Shown here piece after piece: positions 1 through 32,922 of a stretch of 64,000 bases of DNA. The notes under the pieces were generated by a model that made no database searches, was not told the origin of the DNA, and saw only the letters and a program-made list of their open reading frames with translations. Each line of letters opens with the position of its first letter. Within the stretch, counting starts at the first letter, position 1. The DNA is from Bimastos eiseni. Lineage: Eukaryota; Annelida; Clitellata; Crassiclitellata; Lumbricidae. The translations under genes were made by a program, and so were the position numbers. The stretch spans positions 20,369,854-20,433,853 of the forward strand of contig OY365813.1 of NCBI GenBank assembly GCA_959347315.1, written 5' to 3'.

Positions 1-39
1 AAAGATATTGAAAACACGTCCATTCATTGTTTTCTATAG

Positions 40-21912
<21,873 letters not shown>

Positions 21913-22447
21913 GTATCTAATCCTTAATCTAATCTGTAATCTAATTCTTAATCAAGCATCTAATCCTTAATCTAATCCTTAATCGGGTATCTAATCCTTA
22001 ATTGGGTATCTAATCCTTAATCTAATTGTTAATCAGGTATCTGATCCTTAATCTAATCCTTAATCAGGTATCTGATCCTTAATCTAAGCTAATCCTTAAT
22101 CGGATATCTAATCCTTAATCAGGTATCTAATCCTTAAGCTAATCCTTAATCCTGTATCTAATTCTTAGTCTAATCTAATCCTTAATCGGGTATCTGATCC
22201 TTAATTTAATTAAATCCTTAATCAGGTATCTAATCCTTAATCTAATCCTTAATCAGATATCTAATCCTTAATCTAATCCTTAATAAGGTATCTAATTCTT
22301 AATCTAATAGCCTAATCAGGTATCTAATCCGGATTCTAATCCTTAATCCGGATTCTAATCCTTAATCCGGATTCTAATCCTTGATCAGGTATCTAATCCT
22401 TAATCTAATCCTTGATGTAATCTAATCCGATGTTAAAAGCACTGTTT
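21913..22447. repeat. Satellite-like array (AATCCTTAATC/AGGTATCT) running into the gap
   Basis: The array starts at the exon 30 donor, whose gtatctaatcctt is itself the first unit. It consists of about 30-bp higher-order units of taatccttaatcaggtatc. It continues up to the N run, so the array probably caused the assembly break. Confidence 0.9.
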
Positions 22448-22647
22448 NNNNNNNNNNNNNNNNNNNNNNNNNNNNNNNNNNNNNNNNNNNNNNNNNNNNN
22501 NNNNNNNNNNNNNNNNNNNNNNNNNNNNNNNNNNNNNNNNNNNNNNNNNNNNNNNNNNNNNNNNNNNNNNNNNNNNNNNNNNNNNNNNNNNNNNNNNNNN
22601 NNNNNNNNNNNNNNNNNNNNNNNNNNNNNNNNNNNNNNNNNNNNNNN
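22448..22647. other. Assembly gap, 200 N
   Basis: Exactly 200 N, a size typical of an arbitrary scaffold placeholder. SMG1 exons stop before it and none is recognised after it. Confidence 1.
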
Positions 22648-22975
22648 GTTCAGCTAGTCACGTCATTGACGTCACATACAACAGAGATTTGGCGAGAGTT
22701 TCCACGAGAGTTCATGATTGTTAGATCTAATATTAACCAATCCTCGTAATCAAATCTCAACTCGCCACCTAGGCTACAGCGCCAGCGTAGCCTAAAAGCT
22801 CCAGCGGCTGGTTCTAAGCAAAATCTCTGTGCAAGCCATAAGTTTCAGCAGTGTAAATTAATTAACCGCTGTCTAAAGCCAAGCCAGCGAAGACTAAAAT
22901 ACGAGACATGTGTCAAGACGGGACTGAGAGCACAATACCCACAGATGAAGGGCGAAGAGAGGGAGACGCATAATA

Positions 22976-22976
<1 letters not shown>

Positions 22977-23051
<75 letters not shown>
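22977..23051. repeat. (TA)n microsatellite
   Basis: Nearly pure alternating AT with one interruption. Confidence 0.9.
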
Positions 23052-23054
<3 letters not shown>

Positions 23055-23173
23055 ACAGTGCATACATACCTACTAATGACTGCCCTATATATTGGACATC
23101 TAGTTTATAATAAGGACAGAGACTTCTTCTTTCAACCTACATAAATTATATTATTTATTTGTTGTTATTATTA

Positions 23174-23395
23174 TACCCCTGTGGTGACACGGTATATTCC
23201 GTGTCTTGCAACCTGAGGTTCGAGGTCTGAGGTTCGAGTCTACCTCACACCATTGCGTATATAGACCCTGGACAAAGTTGCTCAGCCATAATTATCTGTG
23301 AGGAAGACAACAGGAAACCACCTCACTCATCTCATCCTCGGCTTGCATAAAAGTGAGCGTGGACCTAGGCCTACCTTTCTTCGGGCAGAGAGTTA
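23174..23395 (+). repeat. tRNA-derived SINE family A
   Basis: Tandem duplicated B-box text (gaggttcgaggtc, gaggttcgagtctacctc), then the body ggacaaagttgctcagccataattatctgtgaggaag, accacctcactcatctcatcc and cttcgggcagag. The same body occurs at 44064 and 44655 (plus) and 30655 (minus). Confidence 0.8.
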
Positions 23396-23874
23396 TACAT
23401 TGCTTTACCAGACTATAGGAATCTATAATCATAGCGACACGCGCTCTTGTTAAGGACTTGTTTTATTACAGTGCGTCATAAAGTTTCGGCTGCATTGTAT
23501 TTTATTGTATTGTATTGCATAATATATTGTATTGTATGCAGAGGAACTGTGCTGGCGATGTCAACATTACCGAGAAAATAACCGAAACTGGATAAGATGA
23601 TAGGCTGAAGATAAAGTAGCACGCGTGACAGCGTAGTCTACGTACGTTTGTGAAGACACCTTGAAATCAACAAACTCTAGGCTGTTCAAGTATATTGCAA
23701 AAAAGAGACAGACGGACACAGACAGACAGGTAGACAACTACGCATGAAAGAAGACAAACTTCGTCTAAATCTAAGCCTTAGTTGACGCCATAGCTAGAGA
23801 AAAGGGTAAATTGCATCGTTCTTTTGTCGACCAGCACCATTGAAGAAAAAGGAGAATGCATATTTAAATTAATA

Positions 23875-24200
23875 TACATACTTACTTAATTGCATACATG
23901 CAAGCATACATACTTAATTAATTACATACATGCAAGCATACATACTTAATTAATTACATACATGCAAGCATACATACTTAATTAATTACATACATGCAAG
24001 CATACATACTTAATTAATTACATACATGCAAGCATACATACTTAATTAATTGCATACATGCAAGCATACATACTTAATTAATTACATACATGCAAGCATA
24101 CATACTTAATTAATTACATACATGCAAGCATGCATACTTAATTAATTACATACATGCAAGCATACATACTTAATTAATTACATACATGCAAGCATACATA
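23875..24200. repeat. 32-bp minisatellite, about 10 copies
   Basis: Nearly identical units made of acatacttaattaattac plus atacatgcaagcat. High homogeneity suggests recent expansion. Confidence 0.95.
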
Positions 24201-24669
24201 TATACACGGGCCCTGCATACATGGATTATTAGTTTTATTTGTCAAATTTTTCGCGTGCTCAAACCTCAAGGTTGCACAGAAACGTGAACTTGAGGCTCGG
24301 ACAGACCTCGGCTTGACTTCAATCTGGCACCAGAGAGAAAGGAGATTTCGAGGCAGACTTCATTTGGTATAGCGCCAGTGTAAGCTTTATGGTCTCACTG
24401 ATGTGGCTTTTGTTGGCGCTGAAAATTTTTCTAAGATCTACATTTAATTACATTTACACCACATTAGACATTATGTTACATAGGCATATATAATCAGCCG
24501 TCAGATGTAGTTAGCTGCTGGAAAGTCAAGAAAAAGTACGGGAGTGCATTTGAGCTACGAAGAAAGAGAGCTATATATATATATACATGTTACTAAAGCA
24601 AAAAATACATTTGCAACGGAGCCAGCAATTTCAAAATTTGCCTTCACAAATTTTAAGATTTTTGAACAA

Positions 24670-24707
<38 letters not shown>
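24670..24707. repeat. (TA)n microsatellite
   Basis: Pure alternating TA followed by a (GA)n run to about 24733. Confidence 0.85.
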
Positions 24708-24710
<3 letters not shown>

Positions 24711-24865
24711 AGAGAGAGAGAAAAAGAGAGAGTTTTTCAACGCGCCATAAATCTATAACAATCGCATAGGGCCTAGGACCTAAACTAAACATCCAGTGTC
24801 TCTAATAATCGAGAATAACCGACAAATATTCAAAAATTGCTCTGATGCGGCAAATGACCAAGAAC

Positions 24866-25160
24866 TAAGGCTGTCAACGGGTACCGGGGTAACCGACCGA
24901 AGCTGATTACCCGGGTAATGAAATTCGGTTTCGGGTACCCGAAATTCCGTAAAAATGCGCGATTTTATCTGAACATATGCCAGAAATATTCCGTTGGTCA
25001 CATTGGCCGGATGCCCAAGCAATGAAATCGATTCTCGGGTGCCCCTTAAAAATGCGCAATATTCTAACATTTCCTAACAAAAATATCCGCGCGGTCATGT
25101 ACCCGACCGCGCGGATCGACGGTTACTCGAGTCGTCTTTCAACATTTTTTGACAGCCTTA
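24866..25160. mobile_element. hAT-type MITE, 295 bp
   Basis: The ends are TAAGGCTGTCAACGGG and, on the other strand, TAAGGCTGTCAAAAAATG, sharing 12 bases. A perfect 8-bp target duplication CCAAGAAC flanks it at 24858-24865 and 25161-25168. The interior has no ORF and contains short palindromes rich in ccgggt/acccga and cgcgcggatc. The 8-bp duplication and terminal T-A-x-GG are typical of hAT elements. Confidence 0.85.
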
Positions 25161-25264
25161 CCAAGAACGCTACTTTAAGATGGAGACCAATCCCAAGTTC
25201 CCAACACCATTCCCTGAAGACCATGACCAAGACCAATGCATTCGAGACTACATCCCTGATCATA

Positions 25265-25720
25265 TGTGCATGATTAATTGATAAGCTGGTCTACCTGACG
25301 TGGCTTTTATGGTCGCTGTTGAATTGTTGATTCGTAATCGTAATCTAAATCCCAGCATTTCTGCAGCGCCCACAAAAGCCAAGTCGCGGGAACCAGCGTA
25401 TTCACAGACGATTAATCAAAACAGAATCGATAGGGGGAGTCAAAATCCAGAGAGTCAGACAGGCAGACGGCTAAGGCGGATGGTGTTTGGAGTTGAAAGT
25501 TTGAAACAGCGAGAATGCGATGATTAGATTCTACGATTACGATCTTATATACCCATTCATACATACACACATACATATGGCCTACATACGTTGGGCGGCT
25601 TGGGCCGTTGCGCTTACCAAAAGCTTATGTAATGTAAATTCTCGAACATTTCTCAGCGCCCACAAAAGCCACGTTAGGCAGACCAGCTTATTCACTTAAT
25701 TATGCAGGCCTACACATCAG
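25265..25720. repeat. Inverted copies of an 'AAGCTGGTCT…GTGGCTTTTGTGGGCGCTG' repeat
   Basis: ataagctggtctacctgacgtggctttt at 25278 is matched in reverse at 25655-25695 (gcccacaaaagccacgttaggcagaccagcttatt), with further copies at 25365 and 24380. The family resembles the 3' end of a SINE; its class is unknown. Confidence 0.55.
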
Positions 25721-25845
25721 GCACATATGATCAGGGATGTGGTCTCGAGACCGCCGACCGGCGTCACTTCCAGTTTTTCATGTCACGCACGTGGGTCAAG
25801 TTCTCTGACGTTACCCGACCAGTGATACAGTTAAGTGAACTAGAC

Positions 25846-28482
25846 CAGCGGTTCCCAACCTTTTTTTTTGTTGTACCCCCAAACTAAAATTTTATTTGGG
25901 TGGGTACCCCATCAGAAAAAAACTTTTCAAAACGTTTTTTAGTTACTTGACAACTTTTAGTTAATTGGTTCTATCCTCCTATATATTAAAGAAATCCTAT
26001 ATTCATAAGTTGATACCATATGAATTTTGCTAAATATATTATAATTATATTGAAATTATTATTGTTGCACACAAATAAAATCAGTTTAATTGAAAAAATT
26101 TTTATTTTATTTTTAATATTTTCGAATAGCATGCAAATAGCCGCTAACTAATCAGTCAAATGGAAGTTTAATCATTTTAATGCGAGCACTGGGCTTGCTT
26201 GGATTTGCACAAGTCTGCAATATCAGGCTTTATTAATGTCAATTTTAGACGTAAGTCTGGCTCAAGTTCAAGTTTCGATCTGTATTTGTTTTTAATTGCA
26301 AGCATTGCAGAAAATCCAGTTTCACAGAGATATGACGTACTGAAAGGGATCAAACATTTCAAAGCTCTGTCGGAAATCAATCCATATTCTGCTCTTCTTT
26401 TAAGCCAAAAATCACTCAAAAAGTCCTTGTTGAATTCGCTTTTTAATCCACCATCACATGAAAGTTCAATGAATTGATCTCTTTCCTGGACAGGAAAATC
26501 AGCTGGCAATGCAACTTCGGAAAAAGGATTTCGTATCCAACTCTTGTCATCAAACTGTTCAGGAAAGTAGGTCTGAAAATTTGAAATTAATTGAGAACAA
26601 TGTTTCTTAATATCTTCAACCATGTCAGGATGCAGTCGAAGTTCGTTCTCTGTCAAGAAAGTTTGCAGTGATTGAAATGCAATTACTTTAAGTTGTTCAA
26701 CATCTGACAACATGAACTGAAGCTTCTTAATTGTTGCATTTATTTTGTCAGCCACAACGAATGAAGTTATATTTCGTCCTTGCATGCTAGAATTTAACTC
26801 GTTCAGTTTACCAAAAATGTCTGCTAAATACGCCAACCTCATTAACCATAACTCATTGAGAAATAAATCAGCTGTTTGAAATTCACTGTCTGTGAGAAAT
26901 ATTTGAACTTCTGAGCGAACTTCAAAAAGTCGAGATAACACTTTTCCACGTGACAACCATCTTACTTCTGTGTGCAAAAGAAGCTTTTTATGGTCACTCC
27001 CCATTTCATTGCACATTATTGAAAACAATCGAGAGTTGAGAGCCCGAGCTTTTATAAAATTAACAACTTTTACAGATTGGTCCAAAACAGTTTTTAAACT
27101 GGTGGGCATGGCTTTGGTAGCAAGAGCTTCACGGTGGATACTGCAATGTGTGAACTTTGCTTGTGGTGCAACTTGTTTAATTTGTGTTAAAACTCCCCCG
27201 TGTTTGCCAGTCATCGCAGCTGCACCGTCGGAACAAACACCAACACAATTTTGCCAATTTATTTCATTCGAAGTCATGAAATCATCAACTTTCTTAAATA
27301 TTTCTGTCGCTGTTGTCCGCCCAGATAAAGGCTCACAAAACAAAAATTCTTCTTCAACTGACTGTTCAAATTCATACCTGACATACATCATAAGCTGTGC
27401 AAAATTTGTAACGTCGGTGCTTTCATCCAGCTGAATTGCAAAATATTTGCTTTGCTTGATTCTTTTAATAAGAATTGTTTTTACTTGTGATGCTAAATCA
27501 TGAATTCTTCGAGAAACCGTATTGTCTGACAAGGGAACGACATCAAGTTTTTTGGCAGCAGCTTGTCCTAGAATGGATGACACAATATCTTTAGCTGCAG
27601 GCAATATAAGACTCTCCCCAATAGTGTGTGGTTTCCCAGTTTTAGCAATTCTCAGGCTTACCAAATAAGACGCCGTTAAAGCTTGTGAGTTAGCCGTTGT
27701 GAATGATTTTAATGTGCTCTTACCGTGTTTCAATTCAACTTCTTTCCTTTTAAAAAATTCGAGTGGTTTATCTTTGAGAAGAGCATGTTTTGTATTGAAG
27801 TGACGTTGAAGTAATGAAGGCTTCATCGAATGATTTGATAATTTTTCATTACATATGACACACTGGGGTTTCGGTTCTTTTTCTTCACCACACCATGAGA
27901 ATCCAAAAGACAAATAATTCTCATCATATCGCCTAACCTTCCTAAGTTTTTGATTTTCCTCATCGGAGTCTGAATCTGCACGGACGTTTGCAGTGACTGT
28001 CTCTGTTGTTTCGCTGCTTACTGTAGCGATGTCAGAGGATAACTTTCTTTTTAATGGTTGTTGTTTGAGCCATCTATCCATGGTATTTAATTAATTTATT
28101 TTACAATATTTTTTTCTATAATTTGACAGTTTAAAACTTTAAATCTAAAATTCTATATTGTTTCTTATTTAATTTTTAATTATTTATTTTATTTAAATCC
28201 ATGACGAAGCTGTGACGTTATTTTGTGAAAAACCTAGAATAGCTAAACAAGAGTTAAAATGTTAGCGAGAAAGTATTTATTTTATTTATATGTATCATGA
28301 AACTGTGACGTAATTTTATGAAAAACATAGAATAGCTAAACATGGATTAAAATAATAGCAAGAAAGTATTTGTTTTATCTGTTTTTGCAAAAATATTTTT
28401 TTATAATATTTTTTCTTGCGTACCCCTTGGCAACAGCTGGCGTACCCCTAGGGGTACGCGTACCACCGGTTGAAAACCGCTG
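25846..28482 (-). mobile_element. Complete autonomous hAT DNA transposon
   Basis: The terminal inverted repeats are CAGCGGTTCCCAACC at the left and CAGCGGTTTTCAACC (reverse strand) at the right, 13 of 15 identical. The 8-bp target duplication AACTAGAC is perfect (25838-25845, 28483-28490). The element is 2,637 bp and carries one uninterrupted transposase on the minus strand. Subterminal motifs gtacccc/ggggtac recur at both ends. TIR type and transposase place it near the Charlie/ZBED5-like hAT group. All parts needed for transposition appear intact, suggesting recent insertion. Confidence 0.95.
26177..28081 (-). CDS. hAT transposase, ZBED5/FAM200-like, 634 residues
   Basis: The enzyme would excise and reinsert the element by cut-and-paste. 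The start is the ATG at 28081, after an AT-rich 400-bp leader inside the right TIR. In order: basic and acidic N-terminal tail (1-55); BED-type zinc finger with C74, C77, H94 and H99; catalytic core with D219 (AIQLDEST), D285 (CSDGAAAMTGK) and the hAT signature C313-x2-H316 (CSIHREAL); hAT C-terminal dimerisation region around CETGFSAML with the likely catalytic glutamate near 587. No stop or frameshift is present. It could also be a domesticated ZBED5-like host gene, but the flanking TIRs and perfect duplication argue for a mobile copy. Confidence 0.95.
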   Translation of the reverse strand: MDRWLKQQPLKRKLSSDIATVSSETTETVTANVRADSDSDEENQKLRKVRRYDENYLSFGFSWCGEEKEPKPQCVICNEKLSNHSMKPSLLQRHFNTKHALLKDKPLEFFKRKEVELKHGKSTLKSFTTANSQALTASYLVSLRIAKTGKPHTIGESLILPAAKDIVSSILGQAAAKKLDVVPLSDNTVSRRIHDLASQVKTILIKRIKQSKYFAIQLDESTDVTNFAQLMMYVRYEFEQSVEEEFLFCEPLSGRTTATEIFKKVDDFMTSNEINWQNCVGVCSDGAAAMTGKHGGVLTQIKQVAPQAKFTHCSIHREALATKAMPTSLKTVLDQSVKVVNFIKARALNSRLFSIMCNEMGSDHKKLLLHTEVRWLSRGKVLSRLFEVRSEVQIFLTDSEFQTADLFLNELWLMRLAYLADIFGKLNELNSSMQGRNITSFVVADKINATIKKLQFMLSDVEQLKVIAFQSLQTFLTENELRLHPDMVEDIKKHCSQLISNFQTYFPEQFDDKSWIRNPFSEVALPADFPVQERDQFIELSCDGGLKSEFNKDFLSDFWLKRRAEYGLISDRALKCLIPFSTSYLCETGFSAMLAIKNKYRSKLELEPDLRLKLTLIKPDIADLCKSKQAQCSH

Positions 28483-28514
28483 AACTAGACCAATGGACTA
28501 GATTTATCTTTAAA

Positions 28515-29770
28515 AAACATTTTTATAGCGCTGTTCGAAATAAAGCTCAACAATCAAACCCGAATGCAGGCTGAATTTCAAGGCGAGTCCGGTTGATGGC
28601 CGTTAAGGACATGATCCGAGAGGAAAGAAAATTGCCTACTGAAGATACAGATATATATTTTTTAGTCGAGATCAAATTTAAATGCAAGTCCTCGAAATTT
28701 CTTACCGCCACAGCAGGAAACTGGGTCAAAACTCAAAACTAGCCTATAGAGCAATTCATTATTATCACACACGGTGTACTTTTACTTGACTGCAATATCG
28801 ACATAGTTAAATATGATACTGAGCCTCGATTGGAGAACGGGTTACTATTCATAGCGAAAGGGGAAATCCTACTTCTCCGCTGGCTTTCTATAAAAACCAT
28901 ACCGTTTTCGGAAAACTCTGGAGTGCCTCGACTGGCCTGGTGCGTTGGACGGGGGCGTCTGTCTTTTGATGGAGTTAATGCTCTTGGTTCATGACGACGT
29001 GATTTGGGTTATCTGATCGATGTTATCGCAGTTCTACCCAATCCCAACCGGTCTACTTTGGGGTAAGTTGAGCGATGACTGAACATTGAGTGCTGTAGAC
29101 TTCGCTTTTGTTGGGTGCCAGGGCGTGGGAGGTGGTTTAACGAACAACGTGAAAGTCCGCTTGGATTTGTGACTAGAACAGCATTTGTTGGGTGTGTATC
29201 GTCGTGTCTTGTTGGGACGATTGTGGTTTGCTTTATTAATAAACATCGGCGCTGCGCTTTGTTAGCCCGTAAGGTTTAAGTTCTTACAGAGTTTTCAGTC
29301 AATGAAAAACCGTTAGGGCATCAGTTATTCAGTCACACTGTCACGATTCGTTCTTGCGATGGACTTTTTACTTCTAACTCTGACCTTAACTGACCCTCAC
29401 GCGTCAGCTACTATAAGTAAGATATTTTTAGCAGTGCGCATGCCCCGAAGGTTGCGCATGTGCAAAGGTCTTCTGCCCCAGAAGATTTATATTCTGTGGC
29501 TGAATCTTCTGCCACAGAAGATTTCTCCATGTATAAACGTGACAAGTTTAGGTTTTAGGTGAGCCGTTTTGCTTTATTTTTTTCGAAGTTATCTAGCCGA
29601 CTATTGACCGAATTGAGTAATTTATTTGCCTCACAATCCCATTGACCCCACCAGAAATCCCACCCACCCATTTTCAACAGGGTGAAGCGACTGCTGTATG
29701 AAAAATAAGGATCCTTAGCAATGCTGATCGTAAACTTTATGACTCCAAATTTATAAATGGCCACTTAAAG
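28515..29770. other. Intergenic, no gene recognised
   Basis: Holds a tagcgctgttcgaaataaag repeat fragment near 28525 and, at 29467-29525, two palindromes of the form tcttctgcc(cc/ac)agaaga. ORFs are short and have no recognisable domain. Confidence 0.5.
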
Positions 29771-29774
29771 TCAA

Positions 29775-29930
29775 GTACAGGGCACCAGCGTTGTGACTGG
29801 CACAGGACACCAACTTAGTGACTGGCACAAAGCACCAGCATGGTAAATAGCACAGGGAACCAGCATAGTAGCTAGCACAGGGCAACAGCATAGTAACTAT
29901 CACAGGGCACCAGCATGGTGACTATCGCTG
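29775..29930. repeat. About 25-bp minisatellite
   Basis: Six imperfect units of gcacagggcaccagcatagtaacta. Confidence 0.8.
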
Positions 29931-30214
29931 GAATGCAATGAGAAAAGTAAGCACCAAAATATGTGAAAGGGTGACATAAGTTTCAGGTTTCAGGCTGGAA
30001 AAATAAACAAACTGGCTTATTGGAGAAAGCTGTCTATTGGAAGACGTTCTGAGTTCTTAGAGGTTTTAGTGGAACAGCTGTACATAAGCTCAAAAGATAG
30101 ATGGCGCAAACGGAAATACGAGTGCCACTTGTCTTGGAAAGATTACCTGGTCGTAAAAGTTGCCGAAAACATGTAACGTGCCAAACGTGGTGTGCATGAA
30201 TATTCATATGTATA

Positions 30215-30378
30215 CTCAAACTCACAGTCTGTCCAATCAGATGTTAGAACAGTTTGACCAATCAGATGTTAGAACAGTTTGACCAATCATGTGCTAGAAC
30301 AGTTTGACCAATCAGATGTTAGACCAACCGGATGCTAGAACAGTCAGACCAGTCAGACCAATCAGACGCTAGAACAGT
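30215..30378. repeat. 25-bp minisatellite
   Basis: Units of ccaatcagatgtt/agaacagtttga, about five copies, the last ones diverged. Confidence 0.85.
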
Positions 30379-30654
30379 TGGCTATTTACTGGAGTGTGTG
30401 CTTGCCTGTGTGTACAAATCTACTCGTATGCACTTCTTGTGCTTGCAGCAGAGGATGTAATGTTTCCTGCTTATAAATAGATGACCAGACAATTATCTCA
30501 ATACTATTGTTCTATTGCGATAAGAAGTGTCGCAGGGTCAGGGATGTAAACTTTGTAAAGGGTGACATGAAGCATTGGGTTTTTATATGGTGGTGGTTAT
30601 GGTGGTGATGATTATTATCAGCAATGATGACGACGATGATGATGAGTTCTTTAT

Positions 30655-30845
30655 TTGAAGACTGATCTATTGGCTTTATTGTAACCCAGGAATGAGATGA
30701 GTTAGGTGGTTTTCTGTTGCCTTCCTCAAGCAATTATGGGTGAGCAACTTGTCTAAGGTCGTTACGCAATGACTTAAGGTGGATTTGAACCTGCGACCCT
30801 TCAGTTGCAAGGCACAGAACATACCGCAATACCACCGTGTCCAAC
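30655..30845 (-). repeat. tRNA-derived SINE family A, reverse copy
   Basis: Reads in reverse cacggtggtattgcggtatgttctgtgccttgcaactg then gtcgcaggttcaaatccacc (B box) and the family A body (acaagttgctcacccataattg, aggaaggcaacagaaaaccacc, ctcatctcattcctggg). Confidence 0.85.
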
Positions 30846-30879
30846 TTACAGCAATGACAGCAGTATAACGAATACAGTT

Positions 30880-31165
30880 CCTTTATATAATATAATACCA
30901 CAAATGAATTAATACAATATCTTAAATGAAAAAATCCAATACAGTATATGAAATAATACAATGGAAAATTCCAATACAATGGATGGATCTATATGGTGAA
31001 ATAAATGAATCAATACAATAAATAAATGAATCACTGCAATAAAATGAATTAATCATTACAATTTACAGTAAATGAATCATTACAATACAATGAATGATGA
31101 GTCACTACGATACAGTAAATGAATCAATACAATAAATGAATTAATACAATACAGTAAATGAATCG
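30880..31165. repeat. Degenerate AATACAATAAATGAATC tandem repeat
   Basis: Imperfect units of tacaataaatgaatcaat run up to 150 bp upstream of the IRF acceptor at 31307. Confidence 0.7.
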
Positions 31166-31307
31166 TAACAATACGTTCAATGAGAATGCACCAAACACGG
31201 CCGCATTGTATGCACTGCAGACTTGTTACTAATGATTGCAATGCAAGCAATAAATCAACACAACACAATAAACGAATCACAACGATACAACTTTTCTCTA
31301 TTGTCAG

Positions 31308-31318
31308 GATAGATCGCC
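31308..31318 (+). promoter_or_regulatory. Probable 5'UTR end; 3' splice site upstream of IRF start
   Basis: A polypyrimidine tract and AG (cttttctctattgtcag, ending 31307) lie 11 bases before the ATG, and an in-frame TAG lies at 31310. So translation starts at 31319 (gccATGg), and a non-coding first exon with the promoter probably lies upstream, not identified. Confidence 0.6.
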
Positions 31319-32883
31319 ATGGTTCCAGAGCGCCAAGCATTTCAACCTTCTCAGAAGGCGGTCAAGGCCGTGGCTGACTCCACCGTCTCTCGTCCTCGGA
31401 GGAGTCGGGCCAAGTACCGGATCAACAGTGCCGTTGAGGTCAAACCCTCGCGGCCCGCCCGTAAGCGCAGCTGCATCTCCCGGTTGGATTCCCTTTCCGA
31501 CTCAAAGACCAGCGACGGTTCGGAGTCCTGCCTGGACGTTCCGGCTGGTCGCGGCCTGGAGGTTTTGGGAAGTCGGAGATCCGAAGTTCCTGGGACTTTG
31601 GAGGATCCCAAACGTCACGGCTCGGATGTTCTAGGGATTAAGGGATTGACGGATTCAGTTATTCAGAGCTTGCTCGATCCAGGGAGTCTAGGTTTAGATG
31701 TTCCAGTGACTCATAAGGGATTGCCAGATCCAGTTATTCGGAGCTCAAATGATCCACCGAGTCAGGGATCGGATGATCCAGCGAGCAAGTGCCCAAATGA
31801 CCCAACGGCTCAGAGGCTGCTCGATATGCCGAGTCAGGGCTCAAGTGCTCCCGAGTGTCCGGAGGCAGAAGTATCAATCTCTGAGTCCAAGCAGCAGTCG
31901 GAGAAAGGGAAACCCCGAGTCAACATGAAGAAGAGGAAGAAGTCCGAAGCCAAGGCGACTCCAGAACCGCTCCCCAGATTGACGAGCCAAGCGGGGCAAG
32001 ACTTTGGAGGCGGAGACAGGATGCTGATGCGCCAGTGGTTGGAGGCAGAGGCGGATAGGGACCGGATCCCAGGACTCAAGTGGCTCGATCGAAGGGATCG
32101 TCTGATCCGGATCAACTGGAGACATGGATCGAGGGCGGAGTGGTCCAAGAATGACGTTACAGTGTTCAAGTCATGGGCACAACACACAGGTAGGCTTTAT
32201 TAAAAAATATGTTGCAATAATTTGGAAATAATAATGACGATAAAGATTGCCGTGTTGTGACCTTTGAGCATGTTCTTCAATACAGTACATCTGAAAATAT
32301 TTGATGTTGCCCTTCTTCCAACATTTTTCTTCTGAAGTGCACACGCCTCGACGGTGCAGCGGCAGTTGTAACGCAGAGCGATTGTGCGCCAAGGACTCGA
32401 TCAAGGTCCCTACACGGCGACTCCTCGGACGAGCGTCGAACCCGCAGTCTCCGCGTTACAGTGACCGCTCTGACCGATCGGACACCGTGCCGCATGACAC
32501 GTGCCGCATGCCTTCACTCATGGTTACTCAGATATGTTGATTGGCGATTCATCATTAGATAGTGGTGCCTAACAATTGAACAGTAATTATAATAATAATG
32601 GTGAAGATGATGAAGATTATATTTATGATGATGATAACAATAGCAATGATGTTCACGATGATAATAGTAATAACAACAATTATAGTTATGGACATTCGTG
32701 ATTGCTCATAAAGAGTAGCAGCCGTGTAAACAGTATTACACACTTAGTCGCAGAAAAAGGGTATTGTTGAATAGGAAGGATGTATTAGCATACAATGGAT
32801 GTAGTAACTTGCTTGCATACTACTAGCCTATACCTCTATGCATACATTCATATTGTATGTGTGTGTATGTATGTGTGAGTGTA

Positions 32884-32922
<39 letters not shown>

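Larger units (their letters stand above)
22648..24340. other. Non-coding, repeat-rich stretch after the gap
   Basis: No exon of SMG1 or any other gene is recognised. It holds a TA microsatellite (22977-23051), a tRNA-derived SINE (23174-23395) and a 32-bp minisatellite (23875-24200). Base composition resembles the rest of the window, so the sequence gives no sign of foreign DNA. Confidence 0.6.

Noticed and set aside
22648..22740. Continuation of SMG1 after the gap
   Set aside because: No frame matches the expected C-terminal segments, and no FATC-like exon is seen up to the IRF gene.
23875..24200. CRISPR-like regular repeat
   Set aside because: Units are contiguous with no unique spacers; a eukaryotic minisatellite.
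26199..27434. Plus-strand open stretches under the hAT transposase
   Set aside because: Antisense shadows of the transposase, with no domain of their own.
30700..30850. Possible tRNA gene (B box ggttcaaatcc on the minus strand)
   Set aside because: Part of SINE family A; no complete cloverleaf can be drawn, and the same text recurs at four other places.
31351..32187. Minus-strand and alternative-frame open stretches over IRF exon 1
   Set aside because: Overlap the IRF coding exon; GC-rich shadow frames without recognisable domains.
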